The notes: generated by a model not told the origin, from the letters alone. DNA of 64,000 bases from Malaya genurostris (GCF_030247185.1 NC_080571.1:39215502-39279501), one strand, 5' to 3'; positions 33,640 to 45,290 are shown, counted from the first letter of the stretch. Numbers and translations are program-made.

Positions 33640-34751
33640 GGGGCTGTCCATAAAAGACGTCACGCCGCAAGGGGGAGGGGGGTGTTTCATAAAACGTGAT
33701 CTTTTGTGACAGGGGGGAGAGGAGAGGTTTTTGAAACGTGACGTCCAATATTTTCAATGAGCGCATTTTTGAAATACCTAATTATATTACTGCTTTGCCC
33801 TATTTCCTGAAAAAATCTCCTCAATAAACGTTTACATTCTATAGGAAAACGTGTATTTGTTGATGTAAAAGCTTCTTCTTGTAAATTCGGAAATGAATGA
33901 TGCAGGAAATCATTTCTGTTGTGATCAGCAAAAGTGCACGGAGGAGCGAGTAAATTAGCGAAATTAATAAATTTTGCCTAATATTAGTAAAAAAGAAAAA
34001 GATGCCTTCAAACAGTTTAACTAAAGTTATGCACTGACAATTTTTTTAGTAATTTGATTTTCTAGCAATGATAATAGTACATCATAAGAATTTCTCTTAT
34101 CTGATTCTGATGCAGTTCATTCAATGCAGTTTATTAAATTATACTTAATTTGAAAAAGGGCGGGAGATCAACGATTTCAGACGTAGAACATGTCATGTCT
34201 TATCTTGATCATATGTGATTTTACTCCATCAACATAAAAGCTTATCGAATCATCCAATGATTGAACTTTCACTAATCAACTAATAATGAAAAGCTTCTCC
34301 GGCAGTGATCTCGTTTTGATGAGGTTTTGGTCTTTATTTTCTCAGCCCTGTATGCTACACTAAGGAAATATTATTCTTTACCTAAAACAATAATATATCT
34401 GTGTAGCCCTAGGAGAAATGAAACAGATGATTTAAATGTTTCATCAATTCCAATCAAATACTTTTGTTAATTTATATAATTGATATTAATAAAATAATTC
34501 CGACGATTTTGTAGATTTATGGATATTTTTTAATCTAATGACAGCATGTAATAAATCGATTTTTCCCTCATCTTTGTATGGTTTGTCATACATATTGAGA
34601 ATTTATTGAGATGAATTTTATTTATTTTGAATTCGTGACACGTGAAATAGGGGGGATGGGGGGTCTTTGCTTCTGTGACAATTTGTGACAAAGGGGGGAT
34701 GGGGAGTCAAAAATCGTCAAAAAAAGCGTGACGTCTTTTATGGACAGCCCC
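33640..34751. mobile_element. 1.1-kb PIF/Harbinger-like non-autonomous element
   Basis: The ends are perfect 25-bp inverted repeats beginning GGGGCTGTCCATAAAAGACG (33640-33664 and 34727-34751). TAA flanks both sides (33637-33639 and 34752-34754), the 3-bp target duplication expected for PIF/Harbinger transposons. Subterminal G runs with TTTTGTGACA/TGTGACAAAGGGG words are also inverted. No transposase frame is present, so it is a MITE-type derivative. Confidence 0.88.
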
Positions 34752-34903
34752 TAAGCAGAAGTAACAGAAACGTAGGTTCGTTCCGTTTGTTAGATTTCGT
34801 TTAATTGGGTTCAGTTTTTGCAATGACTGAGCGAAAATATGTATTGGAGAAGCCAAGTGAAAGAAAAACTAACAGAAAAGATGAATTTTTGGAAAAAGGT
34901 ACG

Positions 34904-34973
34904 CTCAGAGACAGGACTCGAACCTGCGTTCTTATGCATTCCGTGCATATGCGCTACCATTCCTCCACTCTGA
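34904..34973 (-). tRNA. tRNA-like sequence, probably from a SINE
   Basis: Read on minus: acceptor strand TCAGAGT pairs 6 of 7 with TCTCTGA. A-box-like TGGTAGCGCATATGC; anticodon stem TATGC/GCATA around the loop ACGGAAT; T arm GCAGG-TTCGAGT-CCTGT with a good B box. The loop lacks the invariant U33. The apparent GGA anticodon would be serine, but the long variable arm of serine tRNAs is absent. It is therefore likely a tRNA-derived head or pseudo-tRNA. Neighbouring sequence at about 35130-35190 recurs at 51042-51085, which supports a repeat. Confidence 0.4.
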
Positions 34974-35190
34974 TCTTGCTTTAGCCACTCTAAAACTCGA
35001 TACAGACATAGTTGCAACGTACATCGAACATGGTCTACATCCTGGCCGTCACCCGACCGATACCTTACATCCGAACATCTTCTCTGTCCATCAAAAACTA
35101 GTCCTCTCGCTTTATACCTATTTCTCCGATCAAGCATTGAGTAGGAGAGTGTATTTATAATCGCTTGTCACCTTCTTTAATGGTGCCAGT

Positions 35191-36770
35191 CGCTGGCTGG
35201 ACATCGCTGGACTTAAAAGTTAGACAAGTCTTGGCATCATGAAACATTATTGACAGACTGACAGTTGTATTGCCTGACTCGACGTTGCATATTGGGTTTT
35301 GGAAATCCATCTCAACTTATGAAGTGAACATTTTCAAATAAGACAAGTATATGGCACCATAATTCAATTGTTGTTGATAGGAAAAAACTATAAAATTTCG
35401 TCGATGAATATAATATAAGATATGAAATTTAATCTACCACTCTATAACCATAATCTATTGGAATAACACCTTTTAACATAATTTTATTGTAGAAATTTCA
35501 TTTTATTAGCGAATACAGATAAATACATATTTTATACGAATCAATACAGATTTTCTATGAAAATATCTGGCATCTCTGGTCATAACATACATAGGTAAAC
35601 AAAGCCATATACATTGCAATCATGAAAAAAATTAAACTGAATTATTGTTCGAGTATTTTCGATTACATTTATTCAGTTCAAGTACTAAAAAGAAGCAAAC
35701 TGTTTGTAATACTGCGGTTTAAAGTTGCCGCACGAAATTAACATGAACACATTTTTTGAAATTTAAATCAAGAAGCAGATTCGTTTCCACTCCATTTGAA
35801 AACGTAAAGAATTTTTTCAAGCGTGTTCTTGTACACAATTTATCGATGAACTTTTGAAATTATAATAAAAAAAATTCTGTATTTTTCATGTATTGTTTCA
35901 AGTCCAATACAATTTACGTCATCCATATGTGTAGTTTTAATCAAAGGCTTTTAGGTTTTGCAGCTTTCTTTGTAGTATTTTATCATATTTATTAGGAGAT
36001 ATTGCTTTAGCCTTAATATACCAGGAGATATCCATTCTTTGTAGTATTCAGTAGTAGTAGTATACTATTGAAGAGTCAAATACACGCTAATAGCACGAGA
36101 TTGTGATGCTTTTGGCATATTCTAAATACTTTCAAGGTGTTTGGACAAATTTTTCAATTTACTTGAGTTAGATATATGGGTAAAACATCATTCGCTCATT
36201 GTTATCAAGCGAATAAGCTTTTTCTCACAATCCGTTCGAGCGACGTTTTCTATCCATAGGATTCAGAAATTTGAATACAAACTACAGTTACTGGGCATAG
36301 GTAAGTTTCGACTTACTTTTGTTATTTTAAGTAAACACCACGCAGCTTTCAATTAATATGCTTTCTAAACAGTTCGACTTGTACATAATATGCCAAACAC
36401 ACAAAATATATATAACGATATACGAAACAATGCATTAAAATAAAGATTATCAATACTAATATGTTTATGAAAATCTAAGATGTTATCGATAACTACCTAA
36501 ATAAAAAAGAAACGTATTCGAAAACTCATAGTCGATAGTAATAAGGCTTTCGACCATTTCTTATCGAGTTCAGTCGTTTACGAGCTCGATTGTTTTGGTT
36601 ACATAATGCCAAAACTTCTCGATAATCTAATACTTCTTCAAGTGAAGTCGAACGAAGCTCGATGATCGACTTCGAATCGAGAACCATAATACGAAACGTG
36701 GTCGATTCGATAAAATTTCAGTCGAATCGAGATACATAATGTCACCCCAGTTCTTCGCGGTCGCTCTGAT
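35191..36770. other. Intron 3 DNA, no gene seen
   Basis: AT-rich with no supported frame. 36530-36745 has a striking density of TCGA words (see findings). Confidence 0.5.
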
Positions 36771-36820
36771 TAACAGGAGGGCCGAGTGTCATATACCATT
36801 CGAATAAGTTCATCGTGAAA

Positions 36821-36874
<54 letters not shown>

Positions 36875-37720
36875 AAAAATATGCGCTCAATTACGTCGAA
36901 GATGGCTGAACCGATTTGTGCAAACTTAGATGCATATGAAAGTTGTTACGTTATTGAATTTTATTGCAATCCGACTTCCATTTCCGGAGTTACAAGATAA
37001 AGTATGTTGAAAATCCGTCATCTAGAGCGAAGATGCAAAACAAGATAAAAAAAACTTAATATAGCTCAAACCTTTTTCAATTTGTAAGAGCTGACAGAAA
37101 AATATTTCAAAATTACTTTTATCTGTTGGTGCTTGAATTTGTAGTAATTTTGGTTTCCAAAAAGGTTCTGGGATGTAATTACTTCGATTTGTCATAGCCA
37201 AGCGTCACAGATTTTCAATACATCGATGGAAGAATCAGAATTGAAATTCTGCTGATGCTCCCTGCAGACGTTAGTTTGGTTTCGTCTTGTCATAGAGCAG
37301 AGAGTGACGTTAACCATTATACTCTCTCATTTTTTCTATGAGAAACGAAAATGTTTCGTCTCTCTTCGCTTGTTCTGGTGTCGGTCATTTATAAATGAGA
37401 CAGTAAAATATTAAAAGTGAGATTGTTGAAATGGTTTCTCGCATTGAGAATGCGTCACAATTTTAAGCTCTGTCGGCCACACGAACCGACTTCGACTATA
37501 CCGGCTTCCCAGTTCCCGGTTTCGGAAGTATCGAAAATAGTGGTCAAAACTCGGAACGATTTCCACAAACTTAGGCTCAAATATAAGTTCTTATGATTCC
37601 ATAGGTTGCGATAAAATTTCAACCGAATCCGACTTCCGGTTACGGGAGTACAGGGTAAAGTGTGTTGAAAATTGAAAATTTTCACTTAGTATGTATTCTA
37701 AATTCGCTTCACTCTTTGGG
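36770..37720. repeat. Dispersed repeat copy with TG run
   Basis: The copy starts AGGAGGGCCGAGTGTCATAT, the family terminus, then 'cgaataagttcatcgtgaaatgtctg' and a (TG)n run at 36825-36873. Modules 'gatggctgaaccgattt', 'tccgacttccatttccggag' and 'aaccgaatccgacttccggtta' follow. Confidence 0.7.
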
Positions 37721-37928
37721 CCTCGTTTTAAAAGTCGGGTTTCAAATTGTTTGCGTAGTCTTTCTTCCTAAGAATGGCACAAAGATTTCCTAAATGAAAA
37801 GAGGAAACACATGGTTGTTTATTGGGCAATGTAACCCCCAATTTTTTAGGACATTCTTTGAAACATTAAATAGATAATATTAATTTCCTGTTGAAAATTT
37901 ACTAACGACTTTCAAGCTATTCGCTCTT

Positions 37929-40900
37929 ATTCTGAATAACGACGTATCGTTTTTTCGATCGTATTTCATTCGTATTCCTAATAACGCTAGCCAGGGCCGG
38001 TGAAAGAGGTGGGTATGGTGGGTAGAACTACCCACCCGAAAATTCCAAAGGTGGGTAATTCGAACGAAAAACAACAGTAAAAATTTTTTTTTTATAAGAT
38101 CAAGAATATTTTTATTGTAACTAGGAATAATAAATAAAATTAAAATTATCGATTGCTTGTACTCAAGACAGAGCAAGGATATGAAGATATACAACATAAA
38201 GGTTACACGTGACAAGGGTTATTCGAGCAAGCAACAATCTCTCTAGCAACCTTCAACCAGAGGAGTCTAGCTTAAGCATCACATCAATGCAAATCACTCG
38301 AGTCTCGGGTATGCCGGAAAGTAGTTACTAGGAGTTGTTACTTTCTGCTTGCGGCAGCTTTCTCGTACACAATGAGTTCTTCACAATCTCTAATAGAAAG
38401 AAATTACTGTCTATATCGACTATAGACTTGGTCGTGAGCGAATGAGACATCCATTTGTACAAGATCTTCGTACCCAGATTTTCGCGAAAGTCTATTCATC
38501 TTAGCTCATCTAATCTCATGAACTTTGATTTGGGGTTCATCTATCATGATGTTCAAAACTTGCTGTATTTTTTCCGGAAGAATGCTTCATTTGGCCACGT
38601 TCAAAATCAGAATACCACAAATCTTTGTTTTTAATGGACCCGGGTAACAATTATTAAACCTTGCGCGGGTTCCTCCTTTTAAAAAGCAATGTTTTATCAA
38701 CACACGGAGTTCGTAATCTCCATTTTTGTTTCCAAAAATGAATAAGTAACGTCACTTATATATCGGTAGGTTTAGTGTTTGTTGTGCGATTGACGAGAAA
38801 ATTTTACGTATGTCATCTGGAGGTTGGCACTTTCGAAAAACGAAGTTAGTTTGACATTACAAACGTCATCTCTGGGTCAGTCTCGGGACTTTTTGAACAA
38901 TGTGTTATGGACATCAGCAGTTGGACTGTTTGTGGATTAGTTTGGTGTGCCGTTCAATTCTCGCAAGACACATTCTGATCGAAAATCGGCTGTTTCTTCA
39001 TATTCGAGAAAATGCAGGATGATCCCGATCATGGAGTAATCAAGCCCAACAAACTGAACGGTCAGGATAACCAAAAGTCTCATATTTTAAAAAATTCGCA
39101 GACACAAATAAATTTATACGAAATAGAAAAGACTGCTGCCTTAGTATTCAAAACAAATATTGGCAATTATTTTGAAACTAGCTGGGGAGTCCTACGTCAG
39201 CAGTTCAAACAACCCCACAATTATGTCGTATTTAGCCCATAAATACGCAATTTTGTTCCGAACGAAAAAAATCCGAAAACGTTTCAAACTTCAAATTTAC
39301 GTATTTTATGTAAGGTTTTTTTTTTTTTTCATAAATACGTTTATTTCATAGGCAATATACATAAGTTTTTCTTCGCCGTGGCATCTACAATACATAGTAC
39401 TTTAAACCTAATACATTTCGAATATCCTATTAGTATGTTGGTATTCATTAGTTAATCTAAACACTGTTTTTATCAAGCGAGTTGCTATTATAAATTACAT
39501 TAAATGAAATACATTTATTTTGTACATGATCTTATAACTATTTCAGGTTTGTTTGTATCAGTTCATCACTTTTATTTAATATAAGATAGCTGGCTATTGG
39601 TTGAGCTCATGGAAGAGAAAACAATCTAACATAAAATAAAATTTAAATTGGAACTCCAATGGACTTAATGAAATAATAAAGAAGTTTCATGTAAGGAACG
39701 TCACGACAAGCAAGAATGTCGCGAACTGGGACATTGGATAGTCTACCTTGGGTACGCAAGGAATTTATTAGTTGAGATCTGACATCACGATACTCCACGC
39801 ATGTCCAAACAACATGGTCAATATCGCGGTAACCTTCGCCACAAGCACAATGATTAGTCTCGGAAAGTCCAATTCGAAGGAGATGTGCATCTAACGTGTA
39901 GTGATTGGACATGAGTCTGGACATCACACGAATGAAATCTCTACTCACATCCAGTCCCCTGAACCATGCCTTTGTCGATATTTTAGGAATAATTGAGTGC
40001 ATCCACCGACCCAGATCATCTTTATCCCAAGAAGCTTGCCAGCTGGCAAGTGTTCTTTGGCGAGACGCGCTATAGAATTCATTGAAAGCAATTGGTCTCT
40101 CATAAATTTCACCCTCAATAGCACCACGTTTGGCTAAAATATCGGCTCTTTCATTGCCTGGAATGGAGCAATGAGCCGGAACCCAAACTATTGTGATTTG
40201 ATAATTATTATTCAATATGACGTTCAGGCACTGTTTTATTTTGCCCAAGAAAAAAGGTTCATTTTTGCCAGCAGCCTTTGAGCGAATGGCTTCAATTGCA
40301 CTCAGACTATCTGTGAAAAGAAAATAATGGTTTGGAGATAATGTGACGATTATACTCAAACTATAATGAACTGCTGCTAACTCTGCTATATAAACAGATG
40401 CAGGTTCTTGAAGCCTAAAGGAGACCGAAACATTATTGTTGAACATACCAAACCCTGTCGCTTCTTCAATTCGCGATCCGTCCGTGTAAAACATTTTCTC
40501 AGAGTCGATATGCCTGAACTTACTTGTAAATATTTTTGGGATTTCCAACGAGCGTAGGTGTTCCGGAATTCCACGCACTTCGCGCTGCATGGATGTGTCG
40601 AAAAATAAAGTTGAGTCAGGGACATTTAGGAGGCTGACACGGATAGGAATATATCTTGAAGGGTTGATTTCCTGTGACATATGGTTAAAATATACAGTCA
40701 TGAATCTTGTTTGAGATTGAAGCTCAACTAGCCTTTCGAAGTTATTAATAACTAGGGGATTCAGTACCTCGCATCTTATTAGCAGTCGCGACGAAAGCTC
40801 CCAAAAACGATCCTTCAATGGAAGAACTCCCGCCAGAACTTCAAGACTCATTGTATGTGTCGAATGCATGCAGCCTAAAGCAATTCGCAAACAACGATAT

Positions 40901-41270
40901 TGAATTCGCTCTAATTTGATAATATGAGAGTTTGCAGCGGAACGAAAGCAAACGCATCCATATTCCATCACTGAAAGTATCGTTGTCTGATACAATTTTA
41001 TTAGATCTTCCGGATGAGCACCCCACCAAGATCCGGATTTATGTAAGGTTATATCGAAACAAAACATTGTAAAAACCGACCTTGCACTTTCAAGAGATAA
41101 ATATCATTTCAAAAATTAAAAATAGTGGGTCGTTCCCCCGGCACGAAAAATTACCCACCTGGGCATAACATGTTTCACCGGCCTTGACGCCAGCAAAATC
41201 AAAGGTAGCTAGGATTCGACCGAACCATATTCGATCCAAAAACCAATACGTCGTTATTCAGAATAAGGAC
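37929..41270. mobile_element. Mariner-remnant copy A, interrupted by LOA copy 2
   Basis: Nested inverted ends: TTATTCTGAATAACGACGTA at 37930 is answered by TACGTCGTTATTCAGAATAA near 41248. Inside that, CCAGGGCCGGTGAAA near 37992 is answered by TTTCACCGGCCTTGA near 41172, with GGTGGGTA/TACCCACC words. The interior shares many segments in the same order with copy B (47281-49130), whose core encodes mariner transposase: 'agaatatttttattgtaac', 'cagattttcgcg', 'caaaacttgc', 'ggctgtttcttc.tattcgag'. The transposase core is deleted here near 38330-38440. Confidence 0.7.
39318..41037 (-). pseudogene. LOA/Lian-like retrotransposon copy 2, 5'-truncated, with 13-bp target duplication
   Basis: TTTATGTAAGGTT occurs at 39305-39317 and again at 41038-41050, so the insertion is bounded exactly. 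The minus strand starts inside the RT thumb (GSWWGAHPEDLIKLYQTTIL). It continues without a stop through RNase H (TDGSRIEEATG, IAELAAVHYS, FTDSLSAIEA, GNERADILAKRG) and a C-terminal cysteine knuckle (CACGEGYRDIDHVVWTC) to a stop at 39643. A 3' UTR and a T run at about 39316-39329, the A-tail of the minus strand, follow. The frame is open for about 465 codons, suggesting a recent insertion by target-primed reverse transcription. It lacks endonuclease and RT catalytic motifs, so it cannot be active. Confidence 0.93.
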
Positions 41271-41389
41271 GATTAGTCCACAAATAAATTCAACCGTAAT
41301 TACTAAAAGTTGGATTATTTAAAAAAATCACTTTATGCTGCTTGCTTCCGAATATACTTTAAAAAAACAATCTTTCTCATCGCCGCCAG

Positions 41390-41508
41390 GAACCCGAACG
41401 AGCACCACCGGCAGGACTCCATCCTGTCGGCATCCAAGGAGCGCAACCGGTTTCGCAGCATCAACTGGGACGAATACGATCCCGTCCATCAGAAGTACCT
41501 GGAAATAG
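41390..41508 (+). CDS. Nlg: Neuroligin exon d
   Basis: Acceptor CATCGCCGCCAG, donor GTTAGT. With two bases from exon c it reads GNPNEHHRQDSILSASKERN, RFRSINWDEYDPVHQKYLEI. This matches the family's segment after ARTG (GDPN.. in relatives) and the end of the esterase fold (W..YDP..QKYL). Confidence 0.93.
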
Positions 41509-41618
41509 GTTAGTGTGGAGGCGGGGGGGAGGGACCCTGTCATCGACGTTTGTTTGCATGTCGCCACCCCTAACAAACACTAACGCGAACATTATTCCAT
41601 TGTCACTCTCGATTTCAG

Positions 41619-41876
41619 GCATGAAACCACGCATGAAGAATCACTTCCGAGCCCACCAGCTGTCGATCTGGCTCCGGCTGATACCGGAACTGCACAAAGC
41701 CGGCATGGAGGACGTGGTTGCGCGGCACAATCTGTTCAAGAACCACGACGACCAGGATATCTACGAGGGCATCGTGAAACCGAACGGGCTGTCCCGAATG
41801 TCCTTCCTCGAGCAGGAGAACGTCAAACGAAGAGGCATGAGTGGACCCCAGTTTGGCCATTCGGTGCACAGCAATG
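41619..41876 (+). CDS. Nlg: Neuroligin exon e
   Basis: Acceptor TCTCGATTTCAG, donor GTAGGT. It encodes GMKPRMKNHFRAHQLSIWLR, LIPELHKAG and MEDVVARHNLFKNHDDQD. KPRMKNHFRA...S.WL.LIPELH is the conserved end of the neuroligin esterase domain; the stalk follows. Confidence 0.93.
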
Positions 41877-43116
41877 GTAGGTTTGATTTTTTTCTCCACT
41901 TGCAAACACTGATTTTCTTTTTTCTTTTTTTTTTGGTTTTGTTTGGTTTGTTTTGGTTTTACGTTCCCAACGAAGGCAACGAAACGTGAACCAGATTTCA
42001 ACGGGCAATCCGCCTCGTGTTTCGTTGCCCTCCGGGGAGGGATAAACTTTCGGTACCTACTGCTTTGTATGCTCTCGGAATGTGATGTTTTGTTTTATGC
42101 CCGATAAATCCTTGCTTCACTCGTTCGGAACATGTTGCACATACGCAACCGATCCCGGTTGTGGTGGGGGTGTCCGGTTTTCTTCGTCCAGCCACCGTGG
42201 GCACTCGAGAGTTTGGCAACCCTAGGAAGAAAGCAAAAAAAACACATAGCAGGCACTGGAGATTTCCAAACTGAAAGTTGCGCTGGCGTGCGAAAAGCAA
42301 CAAAGCGGAAAACTAAAAATATACCAGAAAAAGTAATTTTACTATTTGGTGTGTGTGTGTGTGTTTTTTTTTGTTTTTGGCACCCACCGACACAAGCCCC
42401 CACCCCAAACCCGCATCCGGTTCGTCCGTCTGTGGAGAAAACTGCTTCTAATTTTACTGCCCACACTTTTCAGCGTACTACGGTAGGTCGGCTTCCGCTC
42501 CTCCGGAATGCTGCCGCCGGAGGGCAAACACTTCCTGTGCCCTGTGTGTGTGTGAAACGGCTTCCGTTGTGGCCGGAGTTTGCCGGAACTTTTTTTTGTT
42601 ATGTTTTTAAATAGTGATAGTTTTTGTTTCCGGTTGAAAGAACTTTCCAAAGTGGCTACACACTCGCTTCCGGCAGTCATTGACTGTTTGCGGGGATTTT
42701 TTTTTTGGTTTTTGTTGTCTCTCGCATGCCGTGAGATATAGTTTAAACACGCAAGGTGTTCCCGTTCCCAAAACAAAGCTGAAATTGATTTGGTTTGGGG
42801 CTGTGATAATTGAAATGAAATTTGAATTTGGCACTTAAAATAAAATTATTCACTACATTCATTCACCATTACGAACCGAAATTTAACTAGCTGTATCTCC
42901 GCGGTGGATGAATTTAGGCTTTTCGTCGTATACCTCCTGTAAGCTGCCTTCGGTCAGCTTTCAAGCGTAAAAAGCAATCACCGGAAGATACTCGTTTCGA
43001 TTCAGTGCACTAATCGATTGGTCCGCCTCGTCCGCACTGTGTCTCACACACACACATGTATATATTCCGGTATCGACGACTCACACTCACACGTTCCAAT
43101 CATTTTATTTTTCCAG
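41877..43116. other. Neuroligin intron 5 (1240 nt)
   Basis: Donor GTAGGT and acceptor TTATTTTTCCAG. Contains a short GT run at about 42349-42363 and GC-richer parts. The overlapping frames (42095-42776) are not coding. Confidence 0.85.
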
Positions 43117-43925
43117 CTGTTGGTATGACAACCGTGGAACCATCGCTGTTGACCACCTGCATGCCGGTGGCAAACTACACGGCCTACGCTCAGCCCACCG
43201 CCCTGGTGCTGAATGCCACCATGGATACGTTGGCGGGACTGGAAGCGGCCGGATATGCGGCATACTCGACGGCCCTGAGCGTCACCATCGCCATCGGATG
43301 CAGTTTGCTCATACTGAATGTGCTGATCTTTGCCGGAGTGTACTACCAGCGGGACAAGACCCGGCTCGAGGTGAAAAGTTTGCAGAAGCAGTATCAACAG
43401 CGAAGTGGAATGCACCAGCAGGGGCCGTTTGATCCGATTAAGCACGCCCACTATCACCTGGGTCACTCGCAGTCCGCCAACGTGATAGTGGACGTGGAAA
43501 ACCACGACACCGGTGCACTCATCCTGGCCAGCGACGTCAAATCCCCGCACATCTGCTCCAACTCGATGCAGATCAATGTGATGAAGAGCGGATCACCGGG
43601 CAACGATGGACGCAGTGATGGTGGTGGTGGTGGTGGTGGCGGTGACGGTGGCGGAGGTGGTGGAGGTGGCGGTGGATGTACGGTCCCATCAGGTCAAACC
43701 ACAAATAATGCAAAAATCCCACTGGCTAATAACACTTCGTACAAACCACGCACCGAACACATTACGATACCGATCAAAAATTCCACCTTCACCGGGGGCA
43801 CCGGGATGATGACGCTGCCCAAACCGGGCACCGTGCACATACCGATGAGCTACAATCGCAACGAGTGTATGACACTGCCCCGAAATACCGGCATCAACGC
43901 GTCCAGTATGACTACGGGTAAGTAA
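43117..43925 (+). CDS. Nlg: Neuroligin exon f (stalk, membrane span, cytoplasmic tail)
   Basis: Acceptor TTTTTCCAG. It reads AVGMTTVEPSLLTTCMPVAN, possible N-glycosylation at NYT and NAT, then the membrane span STALSVTIAIGCSLLILNVL (about residues 655-678) and YYQRDKTRLEVKSLQKQYQ, the charged juxtamembrane stretch. The cytoplasmic part has a glycine run (about 20 Gly with one Asp, 43616-43675) and two MTLPK/TLPRN motifs. Reading on gives a stop at 43923-43925 after TTGK, with no PDZ-binding C-terminus. However, GTAAGT at 43918 is a perfect donor, so splicing to a further exon is more likely, with the coding part ending at 43917. Confidence 0.9.
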
Positions 43926-44396
43926 CGGCACGGAGATTTGGTCACGCCATCAATTTTTCATTTCTACACATACACACACATACGCACACACACAGCCCGA
44001 AGACTCGATCGATCCCACTCGATTTTTCATAGGACATTTGAGATCCATTAAAAGTTTGACAAGTACCGCACCACAACATACCACCAGGACAATGCACGTT
44101 CGGAATTTGACCAACCTAACATGAAGACCGCAATTTTAGAACACTAACAACCTGTCACGGAAACTACGCACTGACATATATTGAACGTATTGAAATAACC
44201 TCCATAGGTTTATCGATCGAAAAACAAACGATTTCACCAGCGATTATTAAACTAAGACTTCAACATTCGAAAAAGTAAATAAGTGGAATACTCGTTTTAA
44301 AGTCCTTATAATTATTCCTTCAATTGTTTGACAAAAGTCAATATCACAAACTTTGCGGATCTGACATATCGTCAAACATTTTATGTGAATAAGACT
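43926..44396. other. DNA downstream of neuroligin exon f, no gene seen
   Basis: Begins in probable intron after the GTAAGT donor and contains a short CA-rich stretch at about 43967-43995. No further exon could be recognised. Confidence 0.5.
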
Positions 44397-45085
44397 AAGG
44401 AGTGTATCGTAAAATAGTTAGCAACATTGATTATTGAATAAAAAAGCGAAAACAAACATATTTTGACATCAGTTTTCGATATATTGTAGAAAAATTACAT
44501 TTTTATGCATTTCACTGATTATATTGAAGAAAATTCTAGTTTCTGTGAAACGCTCGTACTTTGAACTTGACATTCTTCGTTAAATTCTGCACAGTTACTT
44601 TTGTTACATTCCTGGTGGCAGCTGTCCTGTTTTTTTTTTTTTTTTTGAGCATGTTTTGGGACACTGTACCTTCCTTCCGAAACTGCCGCTTAACAATTGC
44701 CCAATACCTTTTAATTGGCCGAAGATCCGCGCAGTTCGGTGGGTTGACGTCCTTTTCCACGAATTGTACATTATTTTTTGACAACCACTGTAGAACGGAG
44801 TTGGCGTAGTGGGCTGAAGCCAAATCCGGTCAGAAGAGAGGAGGAGCCTTATGCTTCCTGTACAGTGGCAGAATTATCTTCTTCAAACATTCTTCCTCGT
44901 ACACCTTGGCGTTAATTGTGCCCTTCGTGAAGAAAATCGACGACCGCGAACCACAGGTACAAACTGCTTGCCAGACCAACACCTTCTGCCCAAACTTTTC
45001 CATCGCCACCGTGGTGTCAGCGTCGTCCAGGTCCTGGTACACCGATTTCGTATAATATTGCGGTCCGGGCAGCGCTCGATAATCC
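44397..45085 (-). pseudogene. DD37E (ITmD37E-type) transposon copy 1, 5' truncated and mutated
   Basis: Minus translation: ALPGPQYYTKSVYQDLDDAD, MEKFGQKVLVWQAVCTCGSR, SIFFTKGTINAKVYEEECLK, KHKAPPLF, stop, PDLASAHYANSVLQWLSKNN, NPPNCADLRPIKRYWAIVKR. The layout matches the mosquito DD37E clade of the IS630-Tc1-mariner superfamily (second Asp in WPDLA.AHYA, Glu in RPIER.WA). Two lesions are visible: the Trp codon of FWPDL is TGA, and the catalytic Glu of RPIER is Lys. The 3' inverted end AAGGAGTGTATCG at 44397-44409 survives. The 5' half is lost against SINE sequence at about 45085. Confidence 0.85.
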
Positions 45086-45290
45086 TTCCAGGTCGAGGCT
45101 CGAACATACGACAACTGGCTTGTAATACCAGTGCCCTATGCATTGAACCGCCAGTCCCGGGTTGGCGGTTCAACGCATAGGATTCTTAGTGTCAGTAGGA
45201 TCCATAGTACTAGCCATGCAATGATTCTGTACACTAAGAATCGGCTGCGAAGTCTGTTGAAACAGAAAGGCCAAATTCCACCAAAGGAAT
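45084..45290. mobile_element. Two head-to-head fragments of a tRNA-like SINE
   Basis: 45084-45152 on minus reads TGGCGGTTCAATGCATAGGG, ACTGGTATTACAAGCCAG and TATGTTCGAGCCTCGACC, a tRNA-like head with B-box-like GTTCGAGCC. 45156-45290 on plus starts with the same TGGCGGTTCAACGCATAG but skips directly to the body (GATTCTTAGTGTCAGTAGGA...AAGGAATGTAATGCCAAGAC). The two heads form a hairpin. A fuller copy lies at 48728-48942. Confidence 0.65.

Noticed and set aside
34811..35137. 108-codon minus frame
   Set aside because: It runs through the tRNA-like sequence, so it is unlikely to be coding.
39643..41067. A host gene encoding a 474-residue RNase H-like protein
   Set aside because: Bounded by a 13-bp target duplication with an A-tail; it is a 5'-truncated retroelement.
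42095..42776. 123-160 codon frames on both strands in neuroligin intron 5
   Set aside because: They lie between a confirmed donor and acceptor, overlap each other and contain GT-run low complexity.
44883..45173. 96-codon minus frame and its plus-strand counterpart
   Set aside because: Out-of-frame shadow of DD37E copy 1 and of the SINE.
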